Below, piece by piece: positions 36,001 through 47,138 of a stretch of 64,000 nucleotides of DNA. The notes under the pieces are model-generated. The model did no database searches. It was not told where the DNA came from and worked only from the letters and a program-made list of their open reading frames with translations. Within the stretch, counting starts at the first letter, position 1; each line of letters begins with the position of its first letter. This DNA comes from Bolinopsis microptera. Taxonomy: Eukaryota; Ctenophora; Tentaculata; Lobata; Bolinopsidae. The translations under genes were made by a program, and so were the position numbers. The stretch is taken from positions 7,791,726 to 7,855,725 of the forward strand of contig NC_087074.1 in NCBI RefSeq assembly GCF_026151205.1, given 5' to 3'.

Positions 36001-39000
36001 ATTCATGACTAAATAGGAAGTCTGTACAGTGAGATTTTTTAAACAGCAAACCAGATAATATTATGATATCAACAATGGTCTCAATACAAGTTATTTCAGT
36101 GGGGGATGTACGCATAACAACGGTAAAGCAGGAGAAAATATCACATCTTGGTGGAAATTAGAGTTTTCTACAAGCGTACAAATAAACTGGATCGACATAT
36201 GGAACAGAATGGATTTTAGATATAACGTCCAATACAGAATTGATAAAGCGGAGGTAAACTTCTTAACATATACATTTCAGTGCTTTAATATCTACAAAGA
36301 GAGAAGTTGATCTAGGTAGAAAGAAGAATCAATGGCGCAAAATGTTAAAAATTTTGAGCCACTTGATTTAAAAATTCTAGGATGAATGTCGAATAAAACG
36401 AAAATCCCTCTTTTTGTTTACGACTTCTTGTTGAAAATTTAAATTGCGATTTGGGTAAAGCTTTGAAATGTTTTTAAATGTAGAATTAGATGTTCAAAGC
36501 CCTTTACGTTATATTATCTTCTTAATTCTCCTAGGTTTATCTCGAAGACGTTTTCTGTGGATCTGTAAAATTACTCTCGGGAACTAACCCCTATCGTATA
36601 GATTGTGGAAATATAACAGATACAAATATCACAATTTTCGGTGGACGAAATGATGCTGGTGTTTTGACTCTGTATTCCTTCAATCCACCAGGTAAAATGT
36701 GACCATTAATTGTAAATCTCCCGTTCACTTCTACCTCAAAGATCATATTATCACGAGTTCTCAAGTCAGTATATTATCTAACGATGCAATGGCCATTGCC
36801 GATTAAGAAATTTTAATATACCAGATACCTGTGTTGGAGCCGATGTGGTGAAGTTTATCCGGCAGAAGTATTAGAGGGATCTTCAGTCACTGCTCGATGT
36901 GACAATGCTTTTAGACTAGTCGGTGACTGGATATTACAATGCAAGACCAGTGTAAATGGACTTTTCTTGGACAGAAAACTTCCAAAATGTGTTCCTATAA
37001 AACCAGGTAATAACGCAGTTTAACCTTAAAATATCGTTTCGCTGTTACTAATATATTTTTATTCCTTCTATATCAGTAACCCAATGTCCAGTACTTTTTT
37101 CGTACATTGAATTGCTCTCTAGGGTCATGTTTTTATTGCTTATTAATCCACTAACTGAATAGCTAACTTCTATTTGTTTAACCCAGTCTAGACAATTATC
37201 CTCCTTTCTAAGCTATAGTTCTTAAAATTTCTGGTAATCAAAGTTATATATAATATTTTATTTTTGTCCGATAAATATCCCACTTCTCTCGTCTCTGGCC
37301 TCTGATCTTTATAAAGCAATGGCCAATATGTTAAATCAACTGAAACTTCGACAGGTAGTACAGTTTAGTAGTCATTAAATATGCACTCTTATCGGCATCA
37401 TGACTGTATAATCCTCTTTCAGGAGACTGTAAAATAAGTGCAGTTGGAGGTTATCTGAAGCCACTATGTCAAGACAACAGTAGAAGATGAATAAAATGTG
37501 CAAACTCTGATACCATTTATGATACCATAAAAACGTCAACAGAAGGAGACCTTTTCAGTAATATCTGTGAAAATGATCCTAAATTCTACCAAGCATGCAG
37601 TTCAAGTACTACAGGATTCAAGCTAAGTAGTAACAACCTGCTTTGCGGAAAATTTGTTTGTCAAAGTAGGAGTTTGAACGAGAGTATGATCTGCGACGTT
37701 AATGAAGGTCAAGCTTGTACCAATACAAGAATAAAAGACATTTGTACTAACGAACGGAAGCAGAAAATGTGTGATGGTATCTGTGATGTAGGGTTTTGTG
37801 AAGATGAATCGATATGCCAGGGCCTCACCTACGGGAAATACTGCAATTATGACTTCTATCATCATATTCTTGCTATCACTTTACACAACTTTATGAATGG
37901 GCAATATGGTTGTAAAATTTGGGGTCAATATGAAGATACATACACTGCAAGAAAATCATTTTTATACAACTACACTGGACCAACCTGCCAGCATAGCATA
38001 ACTGGGGTTACAGTTCCAATTTTCAACTGTACACGCTGTGCAGCCCTTGAATACAATCCATCAGTAGTAGCTGACCCAGAATTTTGGTGGATAAACTCAA
38101 CAAAGATTGCATATTGTACTGACATGATGGATCAAACCAACTGCACAGATCCTGAGAGAGTAGCAATTTCTTGCATGGTCAATGGTTATCCAACAAATGT
38201 CTCCAAGTATGCAATCTGCCATGGGAGACAAGAAGTTAGAATTTGTGACGATGGAATAGAAAACAACTGTCTGAATCTGTCACCCTCTTGCTATGTGCAC
38301 AAACATAAAATCTGTGATAAAAAACAAGATTGTGCAGACAACAGTGATGAGTTAAACTCGAATTGTCTTCAAATGACGGATGCAAACTGTACAAGAGTGT
38401 TGGGAGGGACAAACCTTCCTTTACCTCTGTCTTGGTTGGGTGATGGTACAACAGATTGTATCTCCATGGAGGATGAACAGCCAATCTGGCCAACATGTGG
38501 GGTTGGTGAATCAAGGAGATTTGTCAGAAACAATAAATCTTGCTCTGATGATCTTCTCTGTTTTAACAGTGAAGTAAAATTTGTGCCTCTTCAGCAGCTT
38601 TGTGACTTAATAGATACCTGTGGCAATGAAAACGAAATCTGCAAGCAATCTAGAGGGTCTTCTGATTTGTCTGTGAAAATGATCGATGGGCAAAATGTCA
38701 ACAAAAAGTATTTTCCTCAATGTATGAAAGGGTTAGAGAACTTACAAGACTTAAGCATGCACTGCACTGCAAAACGATTCAAGCACTCACAAACTAACAC
38801 ATTTGGAGTTGAAAATACCAAGACGATAATCATGCCGAGTCAGACCTTTAATTGTGAGTATGTATTCGGAGAGGTTTATTTACTGTCAAGCTGTTCAGGA
38901 TACTGTATGGCATCTGAATGCCCTTTAAAAAGACCAATTAGATACGACTCTTGTAGCGGCCAGTATCCCAACAGAATTTACACAGTGGCTAACATGGAAT

Positions 39001-40529
39001 ACCTGACATTTGTGACTTCCAAAGAAGATGCATATCAGAATGACTATTTTGTGTGTAGGAACACTAGGTGCGTTGATTACAAAAAGGTTTGTGACCTTGT
39101 TGATGATTGTGGGGATGGATCTGATGAAGAAGAGTGCACTAATCAACTTCAATGCAATTCCTCTGGCATAAGAATTCCTAAATGGTTTAAATGTGATGGT
39201 AAAATTAACTGCCAAGATCTATCAGACGAATGCAATGATGATTGTGGCAAGCAAATTATACAGGGCCTGCCACTTAAGATGTCATCATGGATAATTGGTG
39301 TCTTAGCAGTGACACTGAACGGCTTCACCACATTTAAATCACTGAAATCTATAAAATGTGCCAATACAAGCATTGGTCTATTGAACAAAATGTTCATTAC
39401 AATGATAAGTTTGGGTGACTTTCTGGTTGGTGGATACTTGTTGTCCATTTCTATAATGGATATCCTATATGGCTCAATATATTGCTTAAAACAAACAGAA
39501 TGGTTAAGCAGCAAACACTGTTCTGCTCTTGGAGTATTGAGTACCTTGGGATCGCAACTATCCCTATTTGCAATGACGTTTCTGAGCTCCACGAGGTTGT
39601 TTGGTGTAAAAAACGCAATGAGAATAAGATATGGTATTTCCATAAAATCTTACACGAAAGTCGTTATCTTGGCATTGTTCATAGTCTTGTTATCTGTTAG
39701 CATTGCCATTCTCCCTATACTACCACAATTCGAGGACTTCTTTGTCAATGGAATGAATTATGAAAATAATCCAATGTTTGTGGGCTTTCCAGATAAAAAT
39801 ATTCACTTGCAAGTTGCTCAAGCATACTATGGCAGAATGAAGAGTGATCAAGCATCTATAAGCTGGGTGACTACTTTGGCATTGGTTGATGGAATGTTTT
39901 CAAAGGCATATGGTGGTTTAAAACGAAGAAAGATCGACTTCTATGGCAATGATGGCGTATGTCTGTTTAAATTCTTTGTGACTGACAATGATCCACAGAG
40001 AGTATTTTCATGGACTGTCCTCGGGGTAAACTGCTTCTGTTTCATTATTATCAGCTTGTCATATTTGTTCATCAATTTTGCATCCATGAAATCGAGAAAG
40101 TCAGTCGGAAACAACAACAGGCAAATCAGTGGACAAAATCATAGAATGCAAAGAAAGATCTCAATCATCATTGCGACTGACTTTTGTTGTTGGGTCCCGT
40201 TTGTTATGATCAGTTGTCTTCACTCTGCATCCATTCTTGATGGAACTCCCTGGTTTGCTCTATTCTCTGTAGTCATTCTACCTATAAACAATGTTATAAA
40301 CCCGTTACTATATGATAATGTGATAACTCACAGATTGGAGAGATTTAAGACATATGTATCAACACGAACGGCAGTTTTGACAAGGTATAGTGCAAATATT
40401 CTTTCGATATCAGGAAATGATAGCCATCACAAGGAATCTATAAGGAAAGACTTGCCCCTTTATTCTCTGACTAGTAAAGTAGCTGACTGTAAGGCACGTA
40501 TAGATATACGTCGCCCAACAGCCGTTTAA
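33052..40529 (+). CDS. Chimeric receptor: 2 x fucolectin-type, CCP, LDLa repeats, LGR/GRL101-like 7TM; two lesions
   Basis: Exons: 33052-33127 (hydrophobic signal peptide), 33623-33728, 33948-34113, 35339-35510 (lectin module 1), 35717-35822, 36100-36253, 36535-36691 (module 2), 36825-37006 (CCP), 37433-40529. Each lectin module begins NIAxYGxATQxSTSYGG and has AIDGN and WWKLEF, as in eel fucolectin/tachylectin-4-type domains. At least four LDLa-like repeats follow; the best reads VDDCGDGSDEEEC. The 7TM domain has SLGDFLVG (TM2), SSTRLFG (DRY site), a long second extracellular loop, ATDFCCWVPF (TM6) and PINNVINPLLYD (TM7), the signature of LGR/relaxin-receptor and GRL101 types. Lesions: the CCP exon is 182 nt where 183 is needed to keep frame, and TGA lies at 37488-37490. 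Either a recent pseudogene or sequence errors. Confidence 0.8.
34255..35301. mobile_element. 1047-bp nonautonomous hAT element in receptor intron, 8-bp TSD
   Basis: Inverted ends CAGGGGTGTAGGAA, flanked on both sides by GTCCCACT (34247-34254 and 35302-35309). The interior is not a transposase but about 2.7 copies of a 243-250-bp tandem unit (ATGCTACC at 34445, 34688 and 34938) followed by two GGCGCGAAGCGCC hairpins near 35206 and 35235. It lies in the intron between the second and third exons of lectin module 1. Confidence 0.9.
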
Positions 40530-41219
40530 TCGGCTTTATTTTTAATGTAACATTTATGACTCATAAATACTTAAATATTTTATAAATTGTAATGACTTTC
40601 TATTGCATATTTGATACAAAGAAACTCAAAACTTAGGTTTCTGGTGTAAGTAAATATTTACCTAGCTTGCTAGTTTATAGCTTTTTTCTCCTGTGCAAGA
40701 AGCTCGAAAAAAATAAATATGTAAACTTATTATTTATTAATTGTAAGTATTAAATAATACTGGATGACTTAACTAGGCCGGCCTTACTCTAACCAGAGCC
40801 CTTTCACTTGCAGTAGCGCGCGACCGCCGAACGGCCGCACCGAAGTCTATTTTACTTGTGAAACAAGCGCGCCACACAATACGCGTAGACTCATGGCGAA
40901 CTTAATGTCGAATTTACATAAATTCTACCTAGGACTTGAATAAATTCAAGAAGTTTTAGTTAAACTATCAAGAATACGTATCAAACTTGTTATAAATTTG
41001 TATCATGTATTTATGTTGTTTTTGTTGTTTGTAGTGCGAATGTTCGATGCACTACTGCCATTGGATTGCGCAGCGCATTTAATAATCAATAATGCTTCTC
41101 GCAAACGTTAAATTCTAAATTGTTACTCATGGGCGGCGCTCAGCCTGTTATTCTGTCGAATCTCTATTGAACGTTATAGTCTTGTTATGTGAAACAAGCG
41201 AATTAAGTCACGCAAGCGT
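40530..41219. other. Receptor 3' flank, no further gene
   Basis: Likely 3' UTR followed by AT-rich DNA with a CpG-rich patch near 40810-40880. No coding signal. Confidence 0.5.
40712..40717 (+). terminator. Candidate poly-A signal AATAAA of the receptor gene
   Basis: AATAAA about 185 bp after the receptor stop codon, in an AT-rich stretch. Placement fits a 3' UTR of ordinary length. Confidence 0.45.
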
Positions 41220-42268
41220 TTACCTTAGGACCCCTGAGGACCCCAGGCTATTGTGTTCATTAACATAATGATTAGGCGGAATGACAGGCTGAGCGCGGCC
41301 CAGTAAGCGAGCGTGTATAAAGTTGTATCACGTGGTGACCTCCACTGTTGCTTCACTATAGTGTAGAGTTTCTACGATACAGGGGGAGCCGCGCACTCGT
41401 GCGCGGCGGGTCATACAACGTATGACAACGCATATACACATGGCTATGTGAAGGTTATTTTTAAAACTTTGAGTTTTTGAAGGGTTTAGTTTTTCTTTTT
41501 CTATAGGGTCATTTTGACATTATGTGTATACTGTTTGAAACATTTTGTTATAAAAAATTAATTTAAAGTTGGTACGTATGATCTGAAATAGTACATAATA
41601 ATTAATAATTTTAAAGTTTGTTATTTTGCACTTTAAATGTCACACGATCATGGATCACATAAAAATTTTGGATGACTTCGCTGCTTCGACGCGCCGCGCA
41701 AACTGGCATTCTTGCTTCGCATCGAAGCAAGTCGTCGATCGTTGCTCTGCTTCGCAGAGCAACGATCTCGACGGATTGACATCGTCGAGGGCATATCATA
41801 GCTACATTAGAGCATAGCTACATAAATCAATAATTCCGAAAATCAATATCCGCTGCATTTATTTTCAGTTAGTTTTTTATTTTATAAAACATCAAATGGA
41901 ACAAAAATGCGGTCACCTAAATTAAATTGCTTGTGAGTTCACAAGCAATTTGAACACTGTGCTCTCTGCATTTTGACGATTGCTTAAGGATCCTGGGCTT
42001 AAATTGAAACACCAATTGAAACAACGATTGAAACACCGATTGAGAAAATGGCGAAATGTTCACAGGCCGAGCGCTGCCCAGTAATTGTACTGGCAATATA
42101 TTTTATTTGGCTCCATTAATGACTCAATCTTCGGCGAGAACCAATTAGATCAATTAGATTTTTAAGAATTAAATCTTTGTTTTTAACTAAGAACTTACTG
42201 GGCCGCGCTCAGCCTGTCATTCCGCCTAATTATGTTAATGAACATAATAGCCTGGGGTCCTCAGGTAA
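41220..42268. mobile_element. 1.05-kb composite element flanked by inverted TTAC-family repeats
   Basis: The left arm (41220-41306) and the right arm (42195-42268, inverted) share GGCGGAATGACAGGCTGAGC and GAGGACCCCAGGCTAT, matching the 87-bp MITE at 8080. The 0.9-kb interior has several perfect hairpins: 41711-41731, 41737-41767 (14-bp arms, TTC loop) and 41926-41949 (11-bp arms, 2-base loop). No coding sequence. Either two MITEs inserted in opposite directions or one larger element from which the MITE derives. Confidence 0.6.
41737..41767. repeat. Perfect hairpin with TTC loop
   Basis: GATCGTTGCTCTGC, TTC, exact inverse. The tip reads GCTTCGC, the complement of the very stable GCGAAGC mini-hairpin. 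Confidence 0.8.
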
Positions 42269-42644
42269 CTAAGAACCTATACTGTTTTAAATAACATGCT
42301 GTGAGTTTATTCACACTTCATATAGATGAACTGACGGTTACCCTTACAAGAAACTAAATCTTTTTGTAGGACATTCTCATTTAACACCCAATTTCTAATT
42401 TTACTGCATATGGTCTATAATATAGCAAGTGATGCAATATGGCTAAAGCTAGTTCTGGTGGTAAATTCTGTACCCGGTTTTAGGTATACAAATACTCACT
42501 TAAGATGCATTGTGGGCACTGGGCATCATAAGAAGCCTGGGCCAGTCCCCAGACTACTTATGACATTTTGGTAAGCAGATCATATGAATGGTATTTTGTA
42601 TGCAATTAGTTTATTGCACCAAGGGCCTGATGTTAGTAATAGTG
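42269..42644. other. No gene recognised
   Basis: AT-rich spacer between two repeat complexes. Confidence 0.4.
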
Positions 42645-43109
42645 GGGGGTGTCACGTCCGTCTATGTCCGCTTGTCTCATAGAATCCAAAAAGGACAAGA
42701 CATAGGCGGACATAGGCGGACATAGACGGACATAGGCGGACATAGGCCCCACATCCAGAAACACGCCATCTTGCAAGGCAGCCTTGGAGGAAATTTTTTT
42801 TTGGGAGGAAAAACGGGAGAAAAAGAGGAAATTTTTGAGAAGTTACTCCTAAATTTCGAAATATTTTTTTGGAATAAAGACAAATTAATTGAGGAAATTT
42901 TTGAAGAAAATGTTTCGATTGTATAAAAATCAAAGAGGAACATCCCGTCAGTTTTGGAACACAGTGAAATATTCTGATTGGAGAATGCAGATTGCTGTTG
43001 TGAAGTTACCAAATTTACGTGAGTACTTGATTCTTTTCAATCCCAGTTTATTGCTGTCCTACAAATTTCTTTAATGCCAAATGCCGTCTAAAACACCCTA
43101 TTTTGCAAA

Positions 43110-43300
43110 AAAATTCCGGGGGCTGCGCCCCCTAGCCCCTGCCAATGGGCTCCGCCCCTGGACCCCGCTGGGGGCTGCGCCCCCAGACCCCTGCCATAGC
43201 TTGCTCGCTTCGCTCGCTGCGCAGCTGGATTGGACACGTCGACTCGCTTCGCTCGCCGACAGCCCCCCCCCCCAACTTGCGAGCGAAGCAAGCTGGCCAC
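43110..43300. repeat. GC-rich hairpin block
   Basis: GGGGGCTGCGCCCCC-type palindromes occur twice, followed by CTCGCTTCGCTCGC twice and GCGAGCGAAGCAAGC once. GC content contrasts sharply with the AT-rich surroundings. Confidence 0.7.
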
Positions 43301-43567
43301 AGAATTTAGAAAAAAACGCATCTGGGAGGAAATATAAAACTTTTTGGATGTGGGACATAGGCGGACATAGACGGACATAGGCGGACATAGGCAGACATTA
43401 ATGGACACCTAAATTGCTAAATAAAATTTTCAATTTTTGCTGTTATAGGGGGATCATGTTTTTTGTCCGTTCGGTAGTACCCTATATTTTCAAAACAGAC
43501 AAAAAATAGAGCGGACAAAAACGGACAAAAACGGACAAAAACGGACAAAAATGGAAATAACATGTAG

Positions 43568-44943
43568 ATGCTTCCTCCTCCTACTCTTCCTCCTCCTCCC
43601 CCTGGGTCTTCCTGATCTTCCTCAGTCCTCTTCCTCCTCCCCTCCTCAGTCCTCCTCCTACTCCTCCTCCTCGTCCTCAGTCCTCCTCATCAGTCCTCAA
43701 CAGTCCTCCTCCTCCCCAGTCCTCCTCCTCCTGAGTCCTCCTCCTGGGTCCTCCTCCCCAGTCCTCCTCCTCCTCTTCATCCTCCTCCTCTTCCTCCTCA
43801 TTCCTCAGTCCTCCTCAGTCCTCCTCAGTCCTCCTCCTCATCCTTCTCCTCAGTCCTCCATCCTCCTCCTCAGTCCTCCCCCAGTCCCCCTCATCCTCCT
43901 CCTATTCAGTCCTCCTCCTCCTCCTCCTCCTTCTCAGTCCTCCTCAGTCCTCCTCCTCCTCCTCTTCCCTCTCAGTCATCCTCCTCAGCCATCCTCCTCA
44001 GTCCTCCTCAGGCCTCCTCAGTCCTCCTCCTCCTGGGTCCTCCTCCTCTTCATCCTCCTCCTCTTCCTCCTCGGTCCTCAGTCCTCCTCCTCCTGGGTCC
44101 TCCTCCTCATCCTTCTCATCAGTCCTCCTCCTCCCCAGTCCTCTCCCAGTCCCCCTCCTTCTCCTCCTCCTATTCAGTCCTCCTCCTCCTCCTCCTCCTC
44201 AGTTCTCCTCAGTCCTCCTTCTCATTTCTCCTAAGTCCTCCTCCTGAGTCCTCCTCCTGAGTCCTCCTCCTCTTCCTTCTGAGTCCTCCTCCTGAGTCCT
44301 CCTCCTCCTCCCTCTCAGTCATCCTCCTCAGTCATCCTCCTCAGCCATCCTCCTCAGCCATCCTCCTCAGCCATCCTCCTCAGTACTCCTCAGTCATCCT
44401 CCTTCTCAGTCATCGTCAGTCCTCCTCCTCAGTCCTCCTCATCCCTCCTCCTACTCTTCCTCCTCGTCCTCAGTCCTCCTTATCAGTCCTCAACAGTTCT
44501 CCTCCTCCCCAGTCCTCCTCCTCCTCCTGGGGCCTTTTCCTGGGTCCTCCTCCTGGGTCCTCCTCCTCCTGGGTCCTCCTTCTCCTCCTCAGTCCTTCTC
44601 CTCCTCCTCAGTCCTCTTCCTCCTCTTCCTCCCCCTCCTCCCTCTCAGTCATCCTCCTCAGCCATCCTCCTCAGCCATCCTCCTCAGTCCTCCTCCTTCT
44701 CAGTCCTCCTCCTGAGTCCTCCTCCTCCTCAGTCATCCTCCTCAGTTCTCCTCCTCCTCCTCGTAGGTCCTCCTTCTGGGTCCTCCTCCTCCTCCTGGAT
44801 CTTCCTGATCCTTCTCCTCTCTCTCAGTCATCCTCCTCAGTCATCCTCCTCAGTCATCCTCCTCAGTCATCCTCCTCAGCCATCCTCCTCAGCCATCCTT
44901 CTCAGCCATCCTCCTCAGTACTCTTCAGTACTCTTCAGTCCTC
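43568..44943. repeat. 1.4-kb CT-rich (CAGTCCTCCTCCT)n tract
   Basis: Almost pure pyrimidine on the plus strand, made of TCC triplets spaced by CAG, with variant GGGTCC and ATCC units. The 227-codon Ser/Leu/Pro frame at its start is repeat-driven. Confidence 0.95.
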
Positions 44944-45699
44944 AAAATGTTTGTCCGCTAATGTCCACCAATGTCCGCTAATGTCCACCAATGTCCATCC
45001 AAGTCCACCAATGTCTGTCCGGGTCTGCCAATGTCCGTCCGAGTCCGCCAATGTCCGTCCGAGTCCGCCAATGTCCGTCCGAGTCCGCAAATGTCCGTCC
45101 ATGTCCGCAAATGTCCCAAAAAACACGTCCGTTGTCTCATAGAATCCAAAAAGGACAGGACATAGGCGGACATAGACGGACATGACACCCCCCCCCCCCC
45201 CCCCCCATAGTTAATAGTACTATGTTTACAGTATGAATTAAAGGGGTATCCTAGGAAGTTTCTTGAACTTTTAAGAGATGTAATTGCTATGACCAGTTTA
45301 CTTTTGGGAGTCCAAGTTATAGGAACCTTTTATGGCCAGAGTCTGCCTTTTCATAACCTGCATAGCCTTTGTGAGCTGGTATCCATCGCAGTAGTGGCAT
45401 AACGAAGGGCCTGCTGTCTTAGGGGGGTGCCAAATCGGTGTTATAATGTGGGACGATTTTGAAACACTTAACTGAGGTACTAGTAAAACTGTGCATTTTG
45501 CTCTAGTGCATTTTGCTCAAACACACTTTTTGAGATTTTGCAGGCGTATTCTCTAAAATCACCTAATTTGTCTAATTTTAGGGAGGGGCGCTAAAATGAG
45601 AGGGCACGCCAAAAGGGGGGGCGATTTTTTCGGCGGGGCTGGCTTCTTGATGGTAATAAATCTAACTTTGATACTCTGGCAATAGAACTACAGAGATAT

Positions 45700-47138
45700 A
45701 TGAAATTTTCGATCATTGCTTTAGCAGAAACAAATGAAGGCCCCGAATTAAGTGACCTTTACCAACTGACTGGATACAATAGTTTCTACCAAAACACTTT
45801 GCAAGATAAAAGAAAAGGCACTGGAGTCGCTCTTTATGTATGTGATACCCTCAGTGCTACAGTAAATGGCAATTTGTCCCATATATCTGAAAACCTAGAA
45901 ACTCTATTTGTTACGATAAGCAGCAAGAATACTCCGGTCACTGTTGGTGTAGTTTATCGCCCTCCAAGTGGTGATGTAAATGTTGCATTATTAGAACTCT
46001 CAGCAATTCTCGATAATTTGCCGAAATGCAGTTACCTGGCAGGTGATTTCAACATTGATCTACATAATAAGGATAATGCGATTGTAAAACGTTATGAGGA
46101 AGTCCTGTTCAGTAGAGGATTTTTTCCCCTAATATCTCTGCCAACTCATGAGAAGCCAGGTTGTAAAGCATCGTGTATTGACAATATTATAACTAACGAT
46201 GTAGAGAGTATAATAGCCTCAGGCACACTTACTGATCGTATATCCCACCACTCACCAGTCTTTCAAATATTTGAAAAGAGTATGGGAACCACTAAGAGTA
46301 GCCTAAAATATAAACAGTATTACGACTACTGTAAGTCTAATGTTACCTCTTTTGTAAAGGACTTAGACATGAATTAGAGAATAAAGTAATTGAAAACTTC
46401 ACGGTATTTCATGATGTTTTCAAATGTAGTATCGATAAAACGTGTAAGTTGGCAACCCCTAAGTGTTCCAAAAGAACTACACAAAATAACCCATGGATCA
46501 CACCTGGGCTTATAGCCAAAATCAACCATCAGCACCAGCTCTATGACAATTGGGCTAAAGTTAGAAAGAAAAAATGTAAACTTGGTGAAACTGATTATAA
46601 AGGTGGAACATGTCAATGCTTGAAATGTTGTGAAAAACGTTCTAGATACAAAACTTATAAGGATTATAGAAGGATGGTTAAAAAAGATCGCAAAGATGTT
46701 CAAACTAAGTATTTCATGGGAAAATTTGCAGACACAAACGGTAATAGTAAGAAGACATGGGAACTGATTAATCAAATACGGGGCAAACAGAAACGGCAAA
46801 TAAAACCACTGTTTACTATAAACAATGATAAGATAACCAATCGTAGAGTAATAGCCAATGAATTTAATAAGTATTTTGTTTCTCTAGCGTCTAATTTAAA
46901 CGGGGCATATAATGAAATTGGAGAACTAACTATTTACAATCTTCCTAGTTTTTATGACTACCTGCCTAGAGCAAACACGTCCAGTATTTTCATGAATGAC
47001 TGTACAGCTGACGAGGTTAGAATGATAATATCTGAACTGAAGAATGGGAAGTCATCCGACATCCCAATACACGTAGTTAAAGAATCGTCTAGAGTGATCT
47101 GTCCTATACTATCTTTATTATACAATGAATATGTATGA
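45700..47138 (+). pseudogene. LINE copy 1: endonuclease domain and linker, frameshifted
   Basis: Frame 45700-46377 holds the apurinic endonuclease-like domain: IIALAETNE, GVVYRPPSGD, LAGDFNIDL, SCIDNIITND and ISHHSPVF are the usual blocks with catalytic Glu, Asp/Asn and His. The domain reads upstream to about 45642 without ATG, and its extreme N-terminus seems missing. A 1-bp loss near 46369 relative to copy 2 shifts the frame; 46449-47138 continues the linker, with a CQCLKCC cluster. Confidence 0.85.

Larger units (their letters stand above)
42645..45206. mobile_element. 2.5-kb compound repeat with inverted GGACATAGGCGG ends
   Basis: The left end GGGGGGTGTCACGTCCGTCT and the right end (inverted, CGGACATGACACCCCCC) pair. 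Both arms also share CTCATAGAATCCAAAAAGGAC followed by tandem GGACATAGGCGGACATAG-type units. Inside lie a GC-rich hairpin block (43110-43300), a third GGACATAGGCGG block (43345-43400), GGACAAAAAC repeats, a 1.4-kb CT-rich tract and TGTCCGCCAATGTCCGTCC repeats (44945-45110). Apparent frames here are repeat by-products. Confidence 0.6.

Noticed and set aside
39149-39643. 164-codon minus-strand frame opposite the receptor 7TM exon
   Set aside because: Antisense shadow of a well-supported 7TM coding sequence.
43551-44234. 227-codon serine/leucine/proline frame
   Set aside because: Lies within the CT-rich tract; codons are only TCC, CTC and CCT types.
44935-45188. Several overlapping frames of 60-80 codons on both strands
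   Set aside because: All read through TGTCCGCCAATGTCC-type tandem repeats; no protein character.
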